From contig JAFPXN010000021.1 in assembly GCA_017412505.1 (NCBI GenBank), positions 1 through 57,364 on the forward strand: 57,364 nucleotides of DNA. Reading direction: 5' to 3'. A program made the translations under genes and the position numbers. Position 1 is the first letter of the stretch. Each line of letters starts with the position of its first letter. The DNA comes from Bacillota bacterium. Lineage in GTDB: Bacteria > Bacillota > Clostridia > Peptostreptococcales > Anaerovoracaceae. A model generated the notes under the pieces. That model had not been told where the DNA came from. It worked only from the letters and a program-made list of their open reading frames with translations, and did not search any database. Positions 16,639-24,524 of the stretch are shown piece by piece.

Positions 16639-17667
16639 ATGGAAGAAGTAAGACTGGCCTTTATGGGCTTCGGCAACGTGGGCAGAGCCCTCGCGCAGAT
16701 GATCCTGGACAAGCGCGCCCAGGTGTACAGCCGCTATGGCAAGCGTCTTGTCGTCACCGCCATCGCGACAGGAAGCCACGGCAACCTCTATAACCCCAAA
16801 GGCATCGACCTGAAAGCGGCTTTGAAGAGTTACGAAGCTGGCAGCTTCACCGAAGAGAACGACGCGGACTGGACCGAGGATTCCGCCGACACCATCGTGT
16901 ACTGCGGCGAATACGACGTGCTCGTGGAGCTGTCGCCGCTGAACATCCGGACGGGTCAGCCCGCGGCGAACCGCATCAAACAGGCGCTGAAGATGAAAAA
17001 GAGCGCCGTGTCCGCCAACAAAGGTCCCGTCGCCTGGTATTACAGCGACCTCGCGGCCATGGCGCAGGCGCGGGGAGGCAAGTTCTTCTTCGAGTCGACG
17101 GTCATGGACGGCACGCCCATCTTCAACCTGAGGGACAACTGCTTAAAGCTCTGCAACGTGACGGGGATCGAGGGCATCCTGAACTCGACGACGAATTTCA
17201 TTTTGAAGGCGCTGGAGGACGGCAAGACCTACGAACAGGCGTTGGAGGAGGGCCGCGCGCTCGGCATGGTCGAGGCGGATCCGTCCATGGACGTGGACGG
17301 CTGGGACGCGGTCGCCAAGATCTGCGTGCTGGCCAACGTGCTGATGAACGCGAATCTCCATCCGGGCCTCGTGCAGCGGCAGGGCATCGCGGGCATTACG
17401 GCGGAACAGCTGAAAGACGCCCGCGGCAGGGGGAAGACGGTCAAGCTGATGTGCCGGGCGAAAAAAGACGAGTTTGGACGGGTCACGGCGAGCGTGGCGC
17501 CGGAGGAGATCGACGCGGCGAGCCTGTACGCGACCGTCGACGGTTCTTCCTCCGCCGTTGCCGTCACGACCGACCTGATGGGCAAACTGACCATCGTAGA
17601 ACACGAACCAACGATTATTCAAACGGCTTATGGTGTTTTCCAGGATATTCTGCGGCTCTTTTCGTGA
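16639..17667 (+). CDS. hom: Homoserine dehydrogenase, short form
   Basis: A 342-residue NAD(P)-dependent homoserine dehydrogenase, converting aspartate semialdehyde to homoserine for threonine and methionine. The Rossmann motif GFGNVGRAL opens the protein; the KGPVAW and EGILNSTTNFIL stretches and GWDAVAKICVLAN mark substrate and catalytic regions. It lacks the C-terminal ACT domain of longer homologues, so allosteric threonine control by that domain is not expected. It is closely linked to apbE, which looks coincidental in function. Confidence 0.9.
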   Translation: MEEVRLAFMGFGNVGRALAQMILDKRAQVYSRYGKRLVVTAIATGSHGNLYNPKGIDLKAALKSYEAGSFTEENDADWTEDSADTIVYCGEYDVLVELSPLNIRTGQPAANRIKQALKMKKSAVSANKGPVAWYYSDLAAMAQARGGKFFFESTVMDGTPIFNLRDNCLKLCNVTGIEGILNSTTNFILKALEDGKTYEQALEEGRALGMVEADPSMDVDGWDAVAKICVLANVLMNANLHPGLVQRQGIAGITAEQLKDARGRGKTVKLMCRAKKDEFGRVTASVAPEEIDAASLYATVDGSSSAVAVTTDLMGKLTIVEHEPTIIQTAYGVFQDILRLFS

Positions 17668-17705
17668 ATTTACACAAATTTCTAAAGTTTGTTAAAATTT
17701 TTGCA

Positions 17706-17741
17706 AAAACCTGTGCGCATGCACAGGTTTTGCGTTATAAT
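17706..17741 (+). promoter_or_regulatory. Palindrome and -10 element upstream of gdhA
   Basis: A perfect palindrome with 11-base arms (17706-17716 and 17721-17731, core GCAT) ends in TTTT and can terminate hom transcription. It abuts TATAAT at 17736-17741, occupying the place of the -35 box. It may therefore be both terminator and operator for gdhA. Confidence 0.6.
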
Positions 17742-17753
17742 AATGATGTATGA

Positions 17754-17812
17754 GCCCGCCAGGGTACCAAGCGCGGGCAAACCGATAAACTTATCGTTTG
17801 TTGTACAACAAA
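17754..17812 (+). promoter_or_regulatory. Three successive inverted repeats in the gdhA leader
   Basis: GCCCGC/GCGGGC (17754-17759, 17773-17778), CGATAA-AC-TTATCG (17783-17796) and the palindrome TTTGTTGTACAACAAA (17797-17812) lie in a row before the AGGAGG site. They could bind a regulator or fold the leader RNA. Confidence 0.55.
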
Positions 17813-17835
17813 ATTTTTTAAGGAGGCAAATTGCT

Positions 17836-19188
17836 ATGAATGCTTATATGCAGAGCGTTCTCGAAACCGTCAAGGCCAAGCATGGTAACGAACCCGAATT
17901 CGTTCAGACCGTAGAGGAAGTTTTCTCCTCCATCGAACCGGTCGTCGACGCGCACCCCGAGTACGAGAAGGTCGACCTTCTCGGCAGAATGGTTGAACCC
18001 GAAAGAATGTTCACCTTCAGAGTCGTCTGGTGCGACGACAACGGCAACTGGCACACCAACAGAGGCTGGAGATGCCAGTTCAACGGCGCGATCGGTCCCT
18101 ACAAGGGCGGCCTGCGTTTCCAGAAGAACGTTTATGAAGGAATCATCAAGTTCCTGGGCTTCGAACAGACCTTTAAGAACTCCCTGACCGGCCTGCCCAT
18201 GGGCGGCGCCAAGGGCGGTTCCGACTTCGATCCCGCCGGCAAGTCCGACGCCGAAGTCATGCGTTTCTGCCAGGCCTTCATGACTGCTCTGTACAGATAC
18301 ATCGGACCGGACATCGACGTTCCGGCCGGTGACATGGGCGTAGGCGGCAGAGAGATCGGTTACCTGTACGGCCAGTACAGAAGACTGAAGGGCGTCTGGG
18401 AGAACGGCGTTCTCACCGGTAAGGGCCTGAGCTATGGCGGCTCCCTGATCAGACCGGAAGCGACCGGTTACGGCGCGATCTACTATCTGCAGGAAGTCCT
18501 GAAGCACGAGAATGACTCCATCGAAGGCAAGAGAATCGCTATCTCCGGTTACGGCAATGTAGGCTGGGGCATCATGAAGAAGGCTTCCCAGCTGGGCGCT
18601 AAGGTCACCTACTTCGCAGGTCCGGATGGATACATCCACGATCCCGAAGGCGTTGTTACCGAAGAAAAGCTCAACTTCATCCTCGAGATGAGAGCGAAGG
18701 ATCCGATGCACTGCAAGCCCTATGCAGACAAGTTCGGCGTTGAATTCGTTCCCGGCGAAAAGTGCTGGGGCGTCAAGGACGTTGACGTTTATATGCCCGC
18801 TGCTATGCAGAACGACGTTAAGATGGAATCCGCAGAGAAGATCGCAGCTTCCGGCGTAAAGTACTACATCGAAGTTGCCAACATGCCGACCACCAACGAC
18901 GCTCTGAACTTCCTGAGAGGCCAGAAGCACATGATCGTTGCTCCGTCCAAGGCTGTTAATGCCGGCGGCGTAGGCGTTTCCGGTCTGGAAATGGCTCAGA
19001 ACAGCGAGAGACTGGTCTGGACTGCAGACGAAGTCGACGCTCAGCTGCACAAGATGATGACCAACATCCACAAGGTCTCCGCAGAGGCAGCAGAAGAATA
19101 CGGACTGGGCTACGACCTGGTTGCCGGCGCCAACATCGCAGGCTTCAAGAAGGTCGCAGAAGCTATGATGGAGCAGGGCTGCTTCTAA
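17836..19188 (+). CDS. gdhA: NADP-specific glutamate dehydrogenase
   Basis: A 450-residue hexameric-type glutamate dehydrogenase interconverting glutamate and 2-oxoglutarate plus ammonia. Seen are the substrate-binding GGAKGGSDFDP, the PAGDMGVGGREIGYL region and the Rossmann motif SGYGNVGWG, all typical of the short NADP enzymes. AAGGAGG precedes the ATG at 17836. Arginine is mostly AGA here, like the ribosomal genes and unlike neighbours, suggesting high expression. A strong terminator follows. Confidence 0.94.
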   Translation: MNAYMQSVLETVKAKHGNEPEFVQTVEEVFSSIEPVVDAHPEYEKVDLLGRMVEPERMFTFRVVWCDDNGNWHTNRGWRCQFNGAIGPYKGGLRFQKNVYEGIIKFLGFEQTFKNSLTGLPMGGAKGGSDFDPAGKSDAEVMRFCQAFMTALYRYIGPDIDVPAGDMGVGGREIGYLYGQYRRLKGVWENGVLTGKGLSYGGSLIRPEATGYGAIYYLQEVLKHENDSIEGKRIAISGYGNVGWGIMKKASQLGAKVTYFAGPDGYIHDPEGVVTEEKLNFILEMRAKDPMHCKPYADKFGVEFVPGEKCWGVKDVDVYMPAAMQNDVKMESAEKIAASGVKYYIEVANMPTTNDALNFLRGQKHMIVAPSKAVNAGGVGVSGLEMAQNSERLVWTADEVDAQLHKMMTNIHKVSAEAAEEYGLGYDLVAGANIAGFKKVAEAMMEQGCF

Positions 19189-19229
19189 GAAGCGCTCCGC
19201 GGGTCATCGATCCGCACTGTCACAAAAAC

Positions 19230-19259
19230 AAAAAACCCCGAGTTTCTCGGGGTTTTTTT
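19230..19259 (+). terminator. Rho-independent terminator of gdhA
   Basis: CCCCGAG-TTT-CTCGGGG flanked by an A-run and seven T residues. Confidence 0.92.
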
Positions 19260-19270
19260 ATGCCGCTTTA

Positions 19271-19279
19271 TGGTATACT
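19271..19279 (+). promoter_or_regulatory. Extended -10 promoter for glsA
   Basis: TGGTATACT directly downstream of the gdhA terminator, about 50 bases before the glsA ATG; no recognisable -35. Confidence 0.6.
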
Positions 19280-19327
19280 GTAAGGACAGGAGTTATCACT
19301 GCGAAAGATTAATTCGGGAGAAGAACA

Positions 19328-20263
19328 ATGAACAGTGACCAATTAAGCGACCAGCGTCTGCAGGACGCGATCAAAACAGCTTATTTAAGGGGCAAAGAGG
19401 TTACCGGCAAAGGCGCCGTCGCGACCTATATCCCCGAGCTCGGCAAAGCCCGCCCCGAGGCAGTCGGCCTCTGCATCCATACGAAGGACGGTAAATTGTT
19501 TAAAGCCGGAGACTCGAACATCCGCTTTACGATGCAGTCCGTTTCCAAGCTGCTGTCCCTGGCGATGGCGCTGGAGATCCGCGGCTACGACACCGTCTTC
19601 GAACATGTCGGTATGGAACCTTCCGGCGTGGCGTTCAACTCCATCGTCGAACTCGACACCCGCGAGAAGCCGCACAATCCTCTGATCAACGCAGGGGCGA
19701 TCGCCGTGGAAAGCCTGCTGATCGAATACAAGCAGTTCGAGGATATGCTGAACTTCGCGCGTTCCGTCTGTCTGGACCCGGAGATCACGCTCAACCGCCA
19801 GGTCTACAATTCCGAGATGGCCACCTGCGACCGCAACCGCGCCATCGCGTACCTGCTGAAGAGCAAGAACGTCATCCACACGAACGTCGACACCAGCATC
19901 GAGCTGTACACCAAGATCTGCTCCATCAACGTATCCGCGGAATCCCTGGCGAACTTCGCCATGGTCCTGGCCAATAACGGGGTCAACCCGCTGACCGGCG
20001 AACGCCTGCTGAAGCAGAGCACCGCCCAGACCGTCAAGGCCATCATGTTCACCTGCGGCATGTACGACGGTTCCGGCACGTTTGCCGTGGAAGTCGGCAT
20101 CCCCACGAAGTCCGGCGTCGGCGGCGGCCTGCTGTCCGTCGTAGACGGCAAGATGGGCATCGGCGTCTACGGTCCGTCCCTGGACGAGAACGGCAACTCC
20201 ATCGCGGGCATCACCGCCCTGAAGTTCCTGTCGAAGGAGCTCGGCCTGCACATGTTCGCCTAA
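19328..20263 (+). CDS. glsA: Glutaminase
   Basis: A 311-residue serine-type glutaminase hydrolysing glutamine to glutamate and ammonia. The beta-lactamase-like SxxK motif is seen as SVSK within TMQSVSKLLSLAMAL; NPLINAGAIA, the EMATCDRN region and KSGVGGGL are family motifs. With gdhA just upstream it forms a glutamine-to-2-oxoglutarate route. Its own terminator seems to have been split by the mobile element downstream. Confidence 0.93.
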   Translation: MNSDQLSDQRLQDAIKTAYLRGKEVTGKGAVATYIPELGKARPEAVGLCIHTKDGKLFKAGDSNIRFTMQSVSKLLSLAMALEIRGYDTVFEHVGMEPSGVAFNSIVELDTREKPHNPLINAGAIAVESLLIEYKQFEDMLNFARSVCLDPEITLNRQVYNSEMATCDRNRAIAYLLKSKNVIHTNVDTSIELYTKICSINVSAESLANFAMVLANNGVNPLTGERLLKQSTAQTVKAIMFTCGMYDGSGTFAVEVGIPTKSGVGGGLLSVVDGKMGIGVYGPSLDENGNSIAGITALKFLSKELGLHMFA

Positions 20264-20265
20264 AA

Positions 20266-20295
20266 CGACACATGGGGACAGGTACAATGTGACAT
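20266..20295 (+). repeat. Partial copy of the palindrome family
   Basis: The segment contains GGGGACAGGTACAATGTG, identical to the arm of the 12133-12203 palindrome, but the complementary second arm is missing. It lies between the glsA stop and the left element junction. Confidence 0.75.
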
Positions 20296-20307
20296 GGAAA
20301 GAAAAAA

Positions 20308-20346
20308 CTCCCGGAAGGAAATGGGCAGTGCTCATAAGGAAGTTTT
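20308..20346. other. attL of the mobile element
   Basis: Chromosomal half CTCCCGGAAG (20308-20317), crossover repeat GAA (20318-20320), then the element arm GCTCATAAGGAAGTTTT (20330-20346). The last matches the right-end arm in inverted orientation at 15 of 17 positions. Confidence 0.78.
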
Positions 20347-20392
20347 GAATCAAAAACTGATTTGGGCATCTGTCTGACGGGGTTGGGAAGCA

Positions 20393-20442
20393 AGAAAACC
20401 GGTATGTTGCGTACTGAAAAGTGCGTGACATACCGGTTTTCT
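20393..20442 (-). terminator. Long hairpin terminator of the XRE gene
   Basis: Perfect 15-base arms 20393-20407 and 20428-20442. Read on the minus strand the stem ends in a T-rich tract just after the XRE stop. It lies inside the element next to attL and may insulate it from glsA read-through. Confidence 0.75.
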
Positions 20443-20454
20443 GTGTCTATGGGC

Positions 20455-21276
20455 TTATTTCCTCTTTGGCTTGTTCTTTCCGCGCTTGTTCGGCTGGGTT
20501 TTGAGCAGAGAGGATTTCTTGAGGATATTGATCAGCGTGACGAATTCTTCCTTTGTCAGCTTATCATAGTTGATTCCGAGCTGCTTGCAGAATAGGCGGG
20601 CCTGGCGTTCTTCGGGGCTGCCCTCATAGCTCATGGCCGCTTCCAGCTCCTGCCGCGCCGCGTCGGAGGGATTGACTGCTTCCGCGGTGGTCGTGTCCTT
20701 TATATGGTCCTCTCTAATGTCGCGGATGATCGCATCCAAATCATCATGCACGACCCGGCTGAAATACTCGGTCTCGTCAATCTGCGCCAGCTCCAGTGTC
20801 CGCATGTGCAGGTCGTTTTCACCGGGATCGTACTTTTCCGCGACCATTTTCCTCGCTTCCGCAAGCATGGCGTTCATGTCATGTACCCGCATGGCCGCGA
20901 TTCGATCCACGCAGATCTCCGTATCCACCATCAGGCGCTGGAAGTCTTTATGTGTCGCAATTTCACATAACAGGCGGTTGTTGATCTTCCCGCTTGCCAA
21001 CAGCTTTAGCATATCATCACTCAGATGCAGGCCGGCCAGGTCTGTGTCTGGGTGATTTTTCATTTCTGAGACACCCAATAAATAATCCGTAGAAACACCA
21101 TAGAATTCAGCCAGCGTCACGATGCTGAACGGACTGATGTCCTTATAATCATCAGTCTCATAGCTGCCGAGAGCGGATTTGGAAAGGCCGGTAAGTTCGG
21201 CAAGCTCTTCCAGCTTCAACTTGCGTTCTGTCCGCAAGTCCTTCAACCGTTCGGGAACAGACAGTTTTACATACAT
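20455..21276 (-). CDS. XRE-family transcriptional regulator
   Basis: A 273-residue protein with an N-terminal Cro/CI-type helix-turn-helix (about residues 8-68: RLKDLRTERKLKLEELAELTGLSKSALGSYE and the following DYLLGVSE). The C-terminal 200 residues are charged and helical, with no recognised domain. A GAAGGAGAG site precedes the ATG. It is divergent from the resolvase module and probably controls element genes, the usual place for such a regulator in mobilizable elements. Confidence 0.85.
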   Translation of the reverse strand: MYVKLSVPERLKDLRTERKLKLEELAELTGLSKSALGSYETDDYKDISPFSIVTLAEFYGVSTDYLLGVSEMKNHPDTDLAGLHLSDDMLKLLASGKINNRLLCEIATHKDFQRLMVDTEICVDRIAAMRVHDMNAMLAEARKMVAEKYDPGENDLHMRTLELAQIDETEYFSRVVHDDLDAIIRDIREDHIKDTTTAEAVNPSDAARQELEAAMSYEGSPEERQARLFCKQLGINYDKLTKEEFVTLINILKKSSLLKTQPNKRGKNKPKRK

Positions 21277-21315
21277 TTTCGCTCTCTCCTTCGCCGGAAA
21301 ACGTTGTTCTTCGGT

Positions 21316-21324
21316 ATTATATCA
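21316..21324 (-). promoter_or_regulatory. Extended -10 promoter for the XRE gene
   Basis: TGATATAAT read on the minus strand, about 40 bases before the start codon; no clear -35. Confidence 0.6.
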
Positions 21325-21631
21325 CATCATTTCCACGAGCGCGGAATTTTTCGCAATTTCATACCGATTTCCAACATCCTGGATATACGGGAGAAGGCGT
21401 TTTTTCCTGCTACTATACGGTCAGAAAACTGAATGACCGTCCGAACTGAGATAAACCGCCAGGATCTCGAAAGAGGGAGCGCAGCCCATACAGGGCTGAC
21501 GGCACAGCGCCGAGCAGGGTTGCCTGTCAGGAAACAGCAAGGGTAGAACGGCAAAACGGCTGCCAGATTTCAAAGGATGTGAAAACCGCGAACAATTGCA
21601 CGGCATTATACCGGAAATCTCATCAAACAGC

Positions 21632-21820
21632 GCCGCGCCGATCAGCGAATAGCGTATGCGGATCAGCGCGGCTTATCGCCATTCCGTGTGCAATCACGCG
21701 GAATAACGAAACGGAACAGCCGCCCATGTGACCAGAGGATCATGGGCGGCTGCGCTATTTCATGACAGCAAGAATGATTATTGTGCTCTGCGGTGAACCC
21801 AGTACGCATGATCGCGTACT
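21632..21820. repeat. Cluster of four inverted repeats in the gene-free region
   Basis: The gene-free stretch 21277-21856 holds four successive inverted repeats: 21632-21643/21661-21672 (11 of 12), 21681-21690/21695-21704 (9 of 10, loop CAAT), 21717-21728/21741-21752 (12 of 12) and 21801-21807/21814-21820 (7 of 7). The repeat GATCAGCG also occurs at 21640 and 21661. Placed between a regulator and a resolvase, this could be a resolution site, an origin of transfer or replication, or a structured leader. No ORF of note lies in 21325-21631. Confidence 0.65.
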
Positions 21821-21856
21821 GTCTTTGCCCATGAGCGATCAGAAAAAGGAGGGATC

Positions 21857-22069
21857 ATTACGGATATACGAAACGAAATCAAAGCCTATATCGTCCGGGA
21901 AGGCATGACTATGAGTGAGGTCGTGGAGCGGTTGGCCGAGGAATACGGTTGGAGCGAAAGCGTCCCCAACCTGTCCGGCAAGCTACGTCGGGGCTCGCTG
22001 CGCTACAGCGAGGCCGTGGAGCTGGCGGACGTGCTGGGCTACAATATTATCTGGCAAAAACGGAAATGA
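21857..22069 (+). CDS. Small HTH-like protein, probable ATT start
   Basis: A 70-codon frame reading (M)TDIRNEIKAYIVREG, then MTMSEVVERLAEEYG and ending GYNIIWQKRK. I recall small conserved proteins of this kind from Clostridial mobile elements, where similarity runs upstream of the first ATG (21905). The only codon at proper distance from the AAGGAGGG site (21846-21853) in this frame is ATT at 21857, a known rare start. If ATG 21905 is used the product has 54 residues. The helical pattern suggests a small DNA-binding protein; function unknown. Confidence 0.6.
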   Translation: MTDIRNEIKAYIVREGMTMSEVVERLAEEYGWSESVPNLSGKLRRGSLRYSEAVELADVLGYNIIWQKRK

Positions 22070-22106
22070 AACTCATTTTGACAGGAGGGCTCTGCCTATG
22101 GGATGA

Positions 22107-22736
<630 letters not shown>

Positions 22737-22742
22737 GCAGGA

Positions 22743-22890
22743 ATGTGTACTTTTCCGCCACCTATAAAACGAGCATGTCAGCTTCACAAAACAGCGAAAA
22801 ATAAAGCCTTTCCGCTATTGCTGTCGATTGCTTTTTGTGCTATGATTATTTTGGTTTATTGGATATGCCCATTTACAGAAAAGTACACAT
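22743..22890. repeat. Perfect 13-base inverted repeat flanking the cargo promoter
   Basis: ATGTGTACTTTTC at 22743-22755 and its exact complement GAAAAGTACACAT at 22878-22890 enclose the promoter of the cargo operon. They could be paired operator sites or the ends of a small 148-base insertion; no clear target duplication flanks them. Confidence 0.7.
22818..22846 (+). promoter_or_regulatory. Promoter of the SPFH cargo operon
   Basis: TTGCTG (22818-22823), 17-base spacer and TATGAT (22841-22846) preceded by TGC, an extended -10. It lies inside the 13-base inverted repeat. Confidence 0.68.
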
Positions 22891-22914
22891 ATTGGTTATA
22901 AGGTGGTGACCTGC

Positions 22915-24084
22915 TTGGCAATTCATGATGTAATCAAATATGAAGGTGATAACTCGACCTTCGTATGGAAGCATCCACGAGAGGATTTCAATACTTCATC
23001 CCAGCTCATTGTCCATGAAACACAGGAGGCAGTCTTCTTCCTAAACGGGCAGCCTTTGGATTTGTTTGGCTCCGGCAAATATACGCTGGAAACGCAGAAC
23101 ATTCCGTTGCTGCGCCATGTGATCAACATTCCAACCGGCGGTGTATCCGCCTTCCATTGCGAAGTCTACTTTATCAACAAAGTAGAACAGATGGCGATTC
23201 CATGGGGAACGGACAGCAAGGTGCAGTATATGGAACCGACATATGGGTTTCCTATCGCTGTCGGCGCTGGGGGTGAGATGAGCCTGAGGGTTGCGGATTC
23301 CAAGCAACTGCTGTTAAAGCTCGTCGGCACGGAAAGCCTGCTAAGTCGGGAAAAGCTGGTATCCTATTTCCGCGCATTCCTTATGGCACGTGTAAAAACC
23401 TATATCGCGCAGATCTTCAAAGGCAATAAAATCAGTATCTTTGAGGTAGACGAGCATTTAACGGAGTTCTCTGATGCGCTCAGAGAAAAGCTTATTCCTG
23501 ACTTTGCCGAATATGGCATTGCTCTGGAACGCTTCTTCGTCACACGGATCGTAAAGCCCGATGGAGACGCGCAGTATGAGAAGTTCAAAGAACTGCACTT
23601 CCGGCAATATGCGGACATAGCCGAGGCAAAGCTTCGTCAGCAGGTTGGTGTTATTGATCAGCAGACGGAAGCACAGAAGATGGTCATACAATCACAGGGC
23701 ATTGCGCAAAAGCGGCAAATCGAAGGCTATACCTATCAGCAGGAGCGCGGCTTTGATGTTGCGGAACATCTTGCGCAGAACGAAGGTGCAGGAAATTTCA
23801 GCAGCGCAGGTATAGGGATTGGAATGATGGCCGGCGTGGGCGGCGCAGTTGGATCAACTGTTGGCGGTATGTTTTCCGAGGCCTTTTCTGGAATGCAGTT
23901 TACACCAGCATCTTCTCCCGACCAGTTCTGCGAACAGTGCGGTGCAAAGCTGATTCCCGGAGCAGCGTTCTGTGACGAGTGCGGGCAGCCTGTTCCCCAG
24001 CCAAATCGGTGCTCAAAATGTGGATATGTGTTCGAGCGCCCCGGTAAGTTTTGCCCGAAGTGTGGAACAAAACGGGAGGGCTGA
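22915..24084 (+). CDS. SPFH (band 7) protein with two C-terminal zinc ribbons
   Basis: A 389-residue protein of the YdjI-like SPFH group, often mis-named virion core protein. The SPFH core spans about residues 20-240, a short helical stretch rich in Gln follows, then a glycine-rich hydrophobic segment (GIGMMAGVGGAVGS) and two zinc ribbons (CEQC..CDEC and CSKC..CPKC). The start is most likely TTG at 22915, 8 bases after AAGGTGG and giving the family N-terminus AIHDVIKYEGDNS; GTG codons at 22903 and 22906 are alternatives. SPFH proteins build membrane-associated assemblies. It is first of a four-gene AT-richer cargo operon; B. subtilis ydjGHI also combines SPFH, zinc-ribbon and membrane proteins. 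Confidence 0.82.
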   Translation: MAIHDVIKYEGDNSTFVWKHPREDFNTSSQLIVHETQEAVFFLNGQPLDLFGSGKYTLETQNIPLLRHVINIPTGGVSAFHCEVYFINKVEQMAIPWGTDSKVQYMEPTYGFPIAVGAGGEMSLRVADSKQLLLKLVGTESLLSREKLVSYFRAFLMARVKTYIAQIFKGNKISIFEVDEHLTEFSDALREKLIPDFAEYGIALERFFVTRIVKPDGDAQYEKFKELHFRQYADIAEAKLRQQVGVIDQQTEAQKMVIQSQGIAQKRQIEGYTYQQERGFDVAEHLAQNEGAGNFSSAGIGIGMMAGVGGAVGSTVGGMFSEAFSGMQFTPASSPDQFCEQCGAKLIPGAAFCDECGQPVPQPNRCSKCGYVFERPGKFCPKCGTKREG

Positions 24085-24086
24085 AC

Positions 24087-24509
24087 ATGATAAAAAGCAA
24101 AAAGGCTTTGATTATTCTTTGGGGGATCGCTTTCACGCTGACTCTGTTTCTTGTGCTGATCATTCCGGCGCAGATTACGGGCATCATAATTGTTGCCATT
24201 GTTTTTGACTGCGTTGGTTTTATTTCTCAACTTGTCCTATGGTTAAAACTGGCGCGCGGAGAGCGAAGTGCAAAGGATGTATTTGGGAACGCTCCTGCCG
24301 CGGTAGTCTCCTGTGTATATCTGGCTATTCTAATTGGGCTCAGCATCCTATGTAGTGCATTCCCAAATATGTTTTCCATCAAAGCCGCTGTAATAGTTTA
24401 TGTGATTATTATGGCTTTAGCTTGGCTCCTCCTTGTTGCTCTACTTGGAGGAAAGGGCCATATTCAACGTGTTGACTCCCGTCAGCGGGATCATCATATC
24501 GAATTATAA
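24087..24509 (+). CDS. Small integral membrane protein, cargo operon
   Basis: A 140-residue protein with four predicted membrane helices (about residues 7-27, 31-53, 72-93, 100-122) and a charged C-terminal tail. A GGGAGGG site lies before the ATG at 24087, two bases after the SPFH stop. No family is recognised. Its position between an SPFH protein and a zinc-ribbon protein suggests that it anchors a membrane complex; this is inference. Confidence 0.72.
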   Translation: MIKSKKALIILWGIAFTLTLFLVLIIPAQITGIIIVAIVFDCVGFISQLVLWLKLARGERSAKDVFGNAPAAVVSCVYLAILIGLSILCSAFPNMFSIKAAVIVYVIIMALAWLLLVALLGGKGHIQRVDSRQRDHHIEL

Positions 24510-24524
24510 AAAGGGAGGATTTTC

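Noticed and set aside
17818..19071. 417-codon minus-strand open frame opposite gdhA
   Set aside because: Shadow frame; the plus strand is an unmistakable glutamate dehydrogenase.
22915..24084. SPFH protein as evidence of a prophage (family is often labelled virion core protein)
   Set aside because: The label is historical; no capsid, terminase or tail gene is present, while mobilization genes are.
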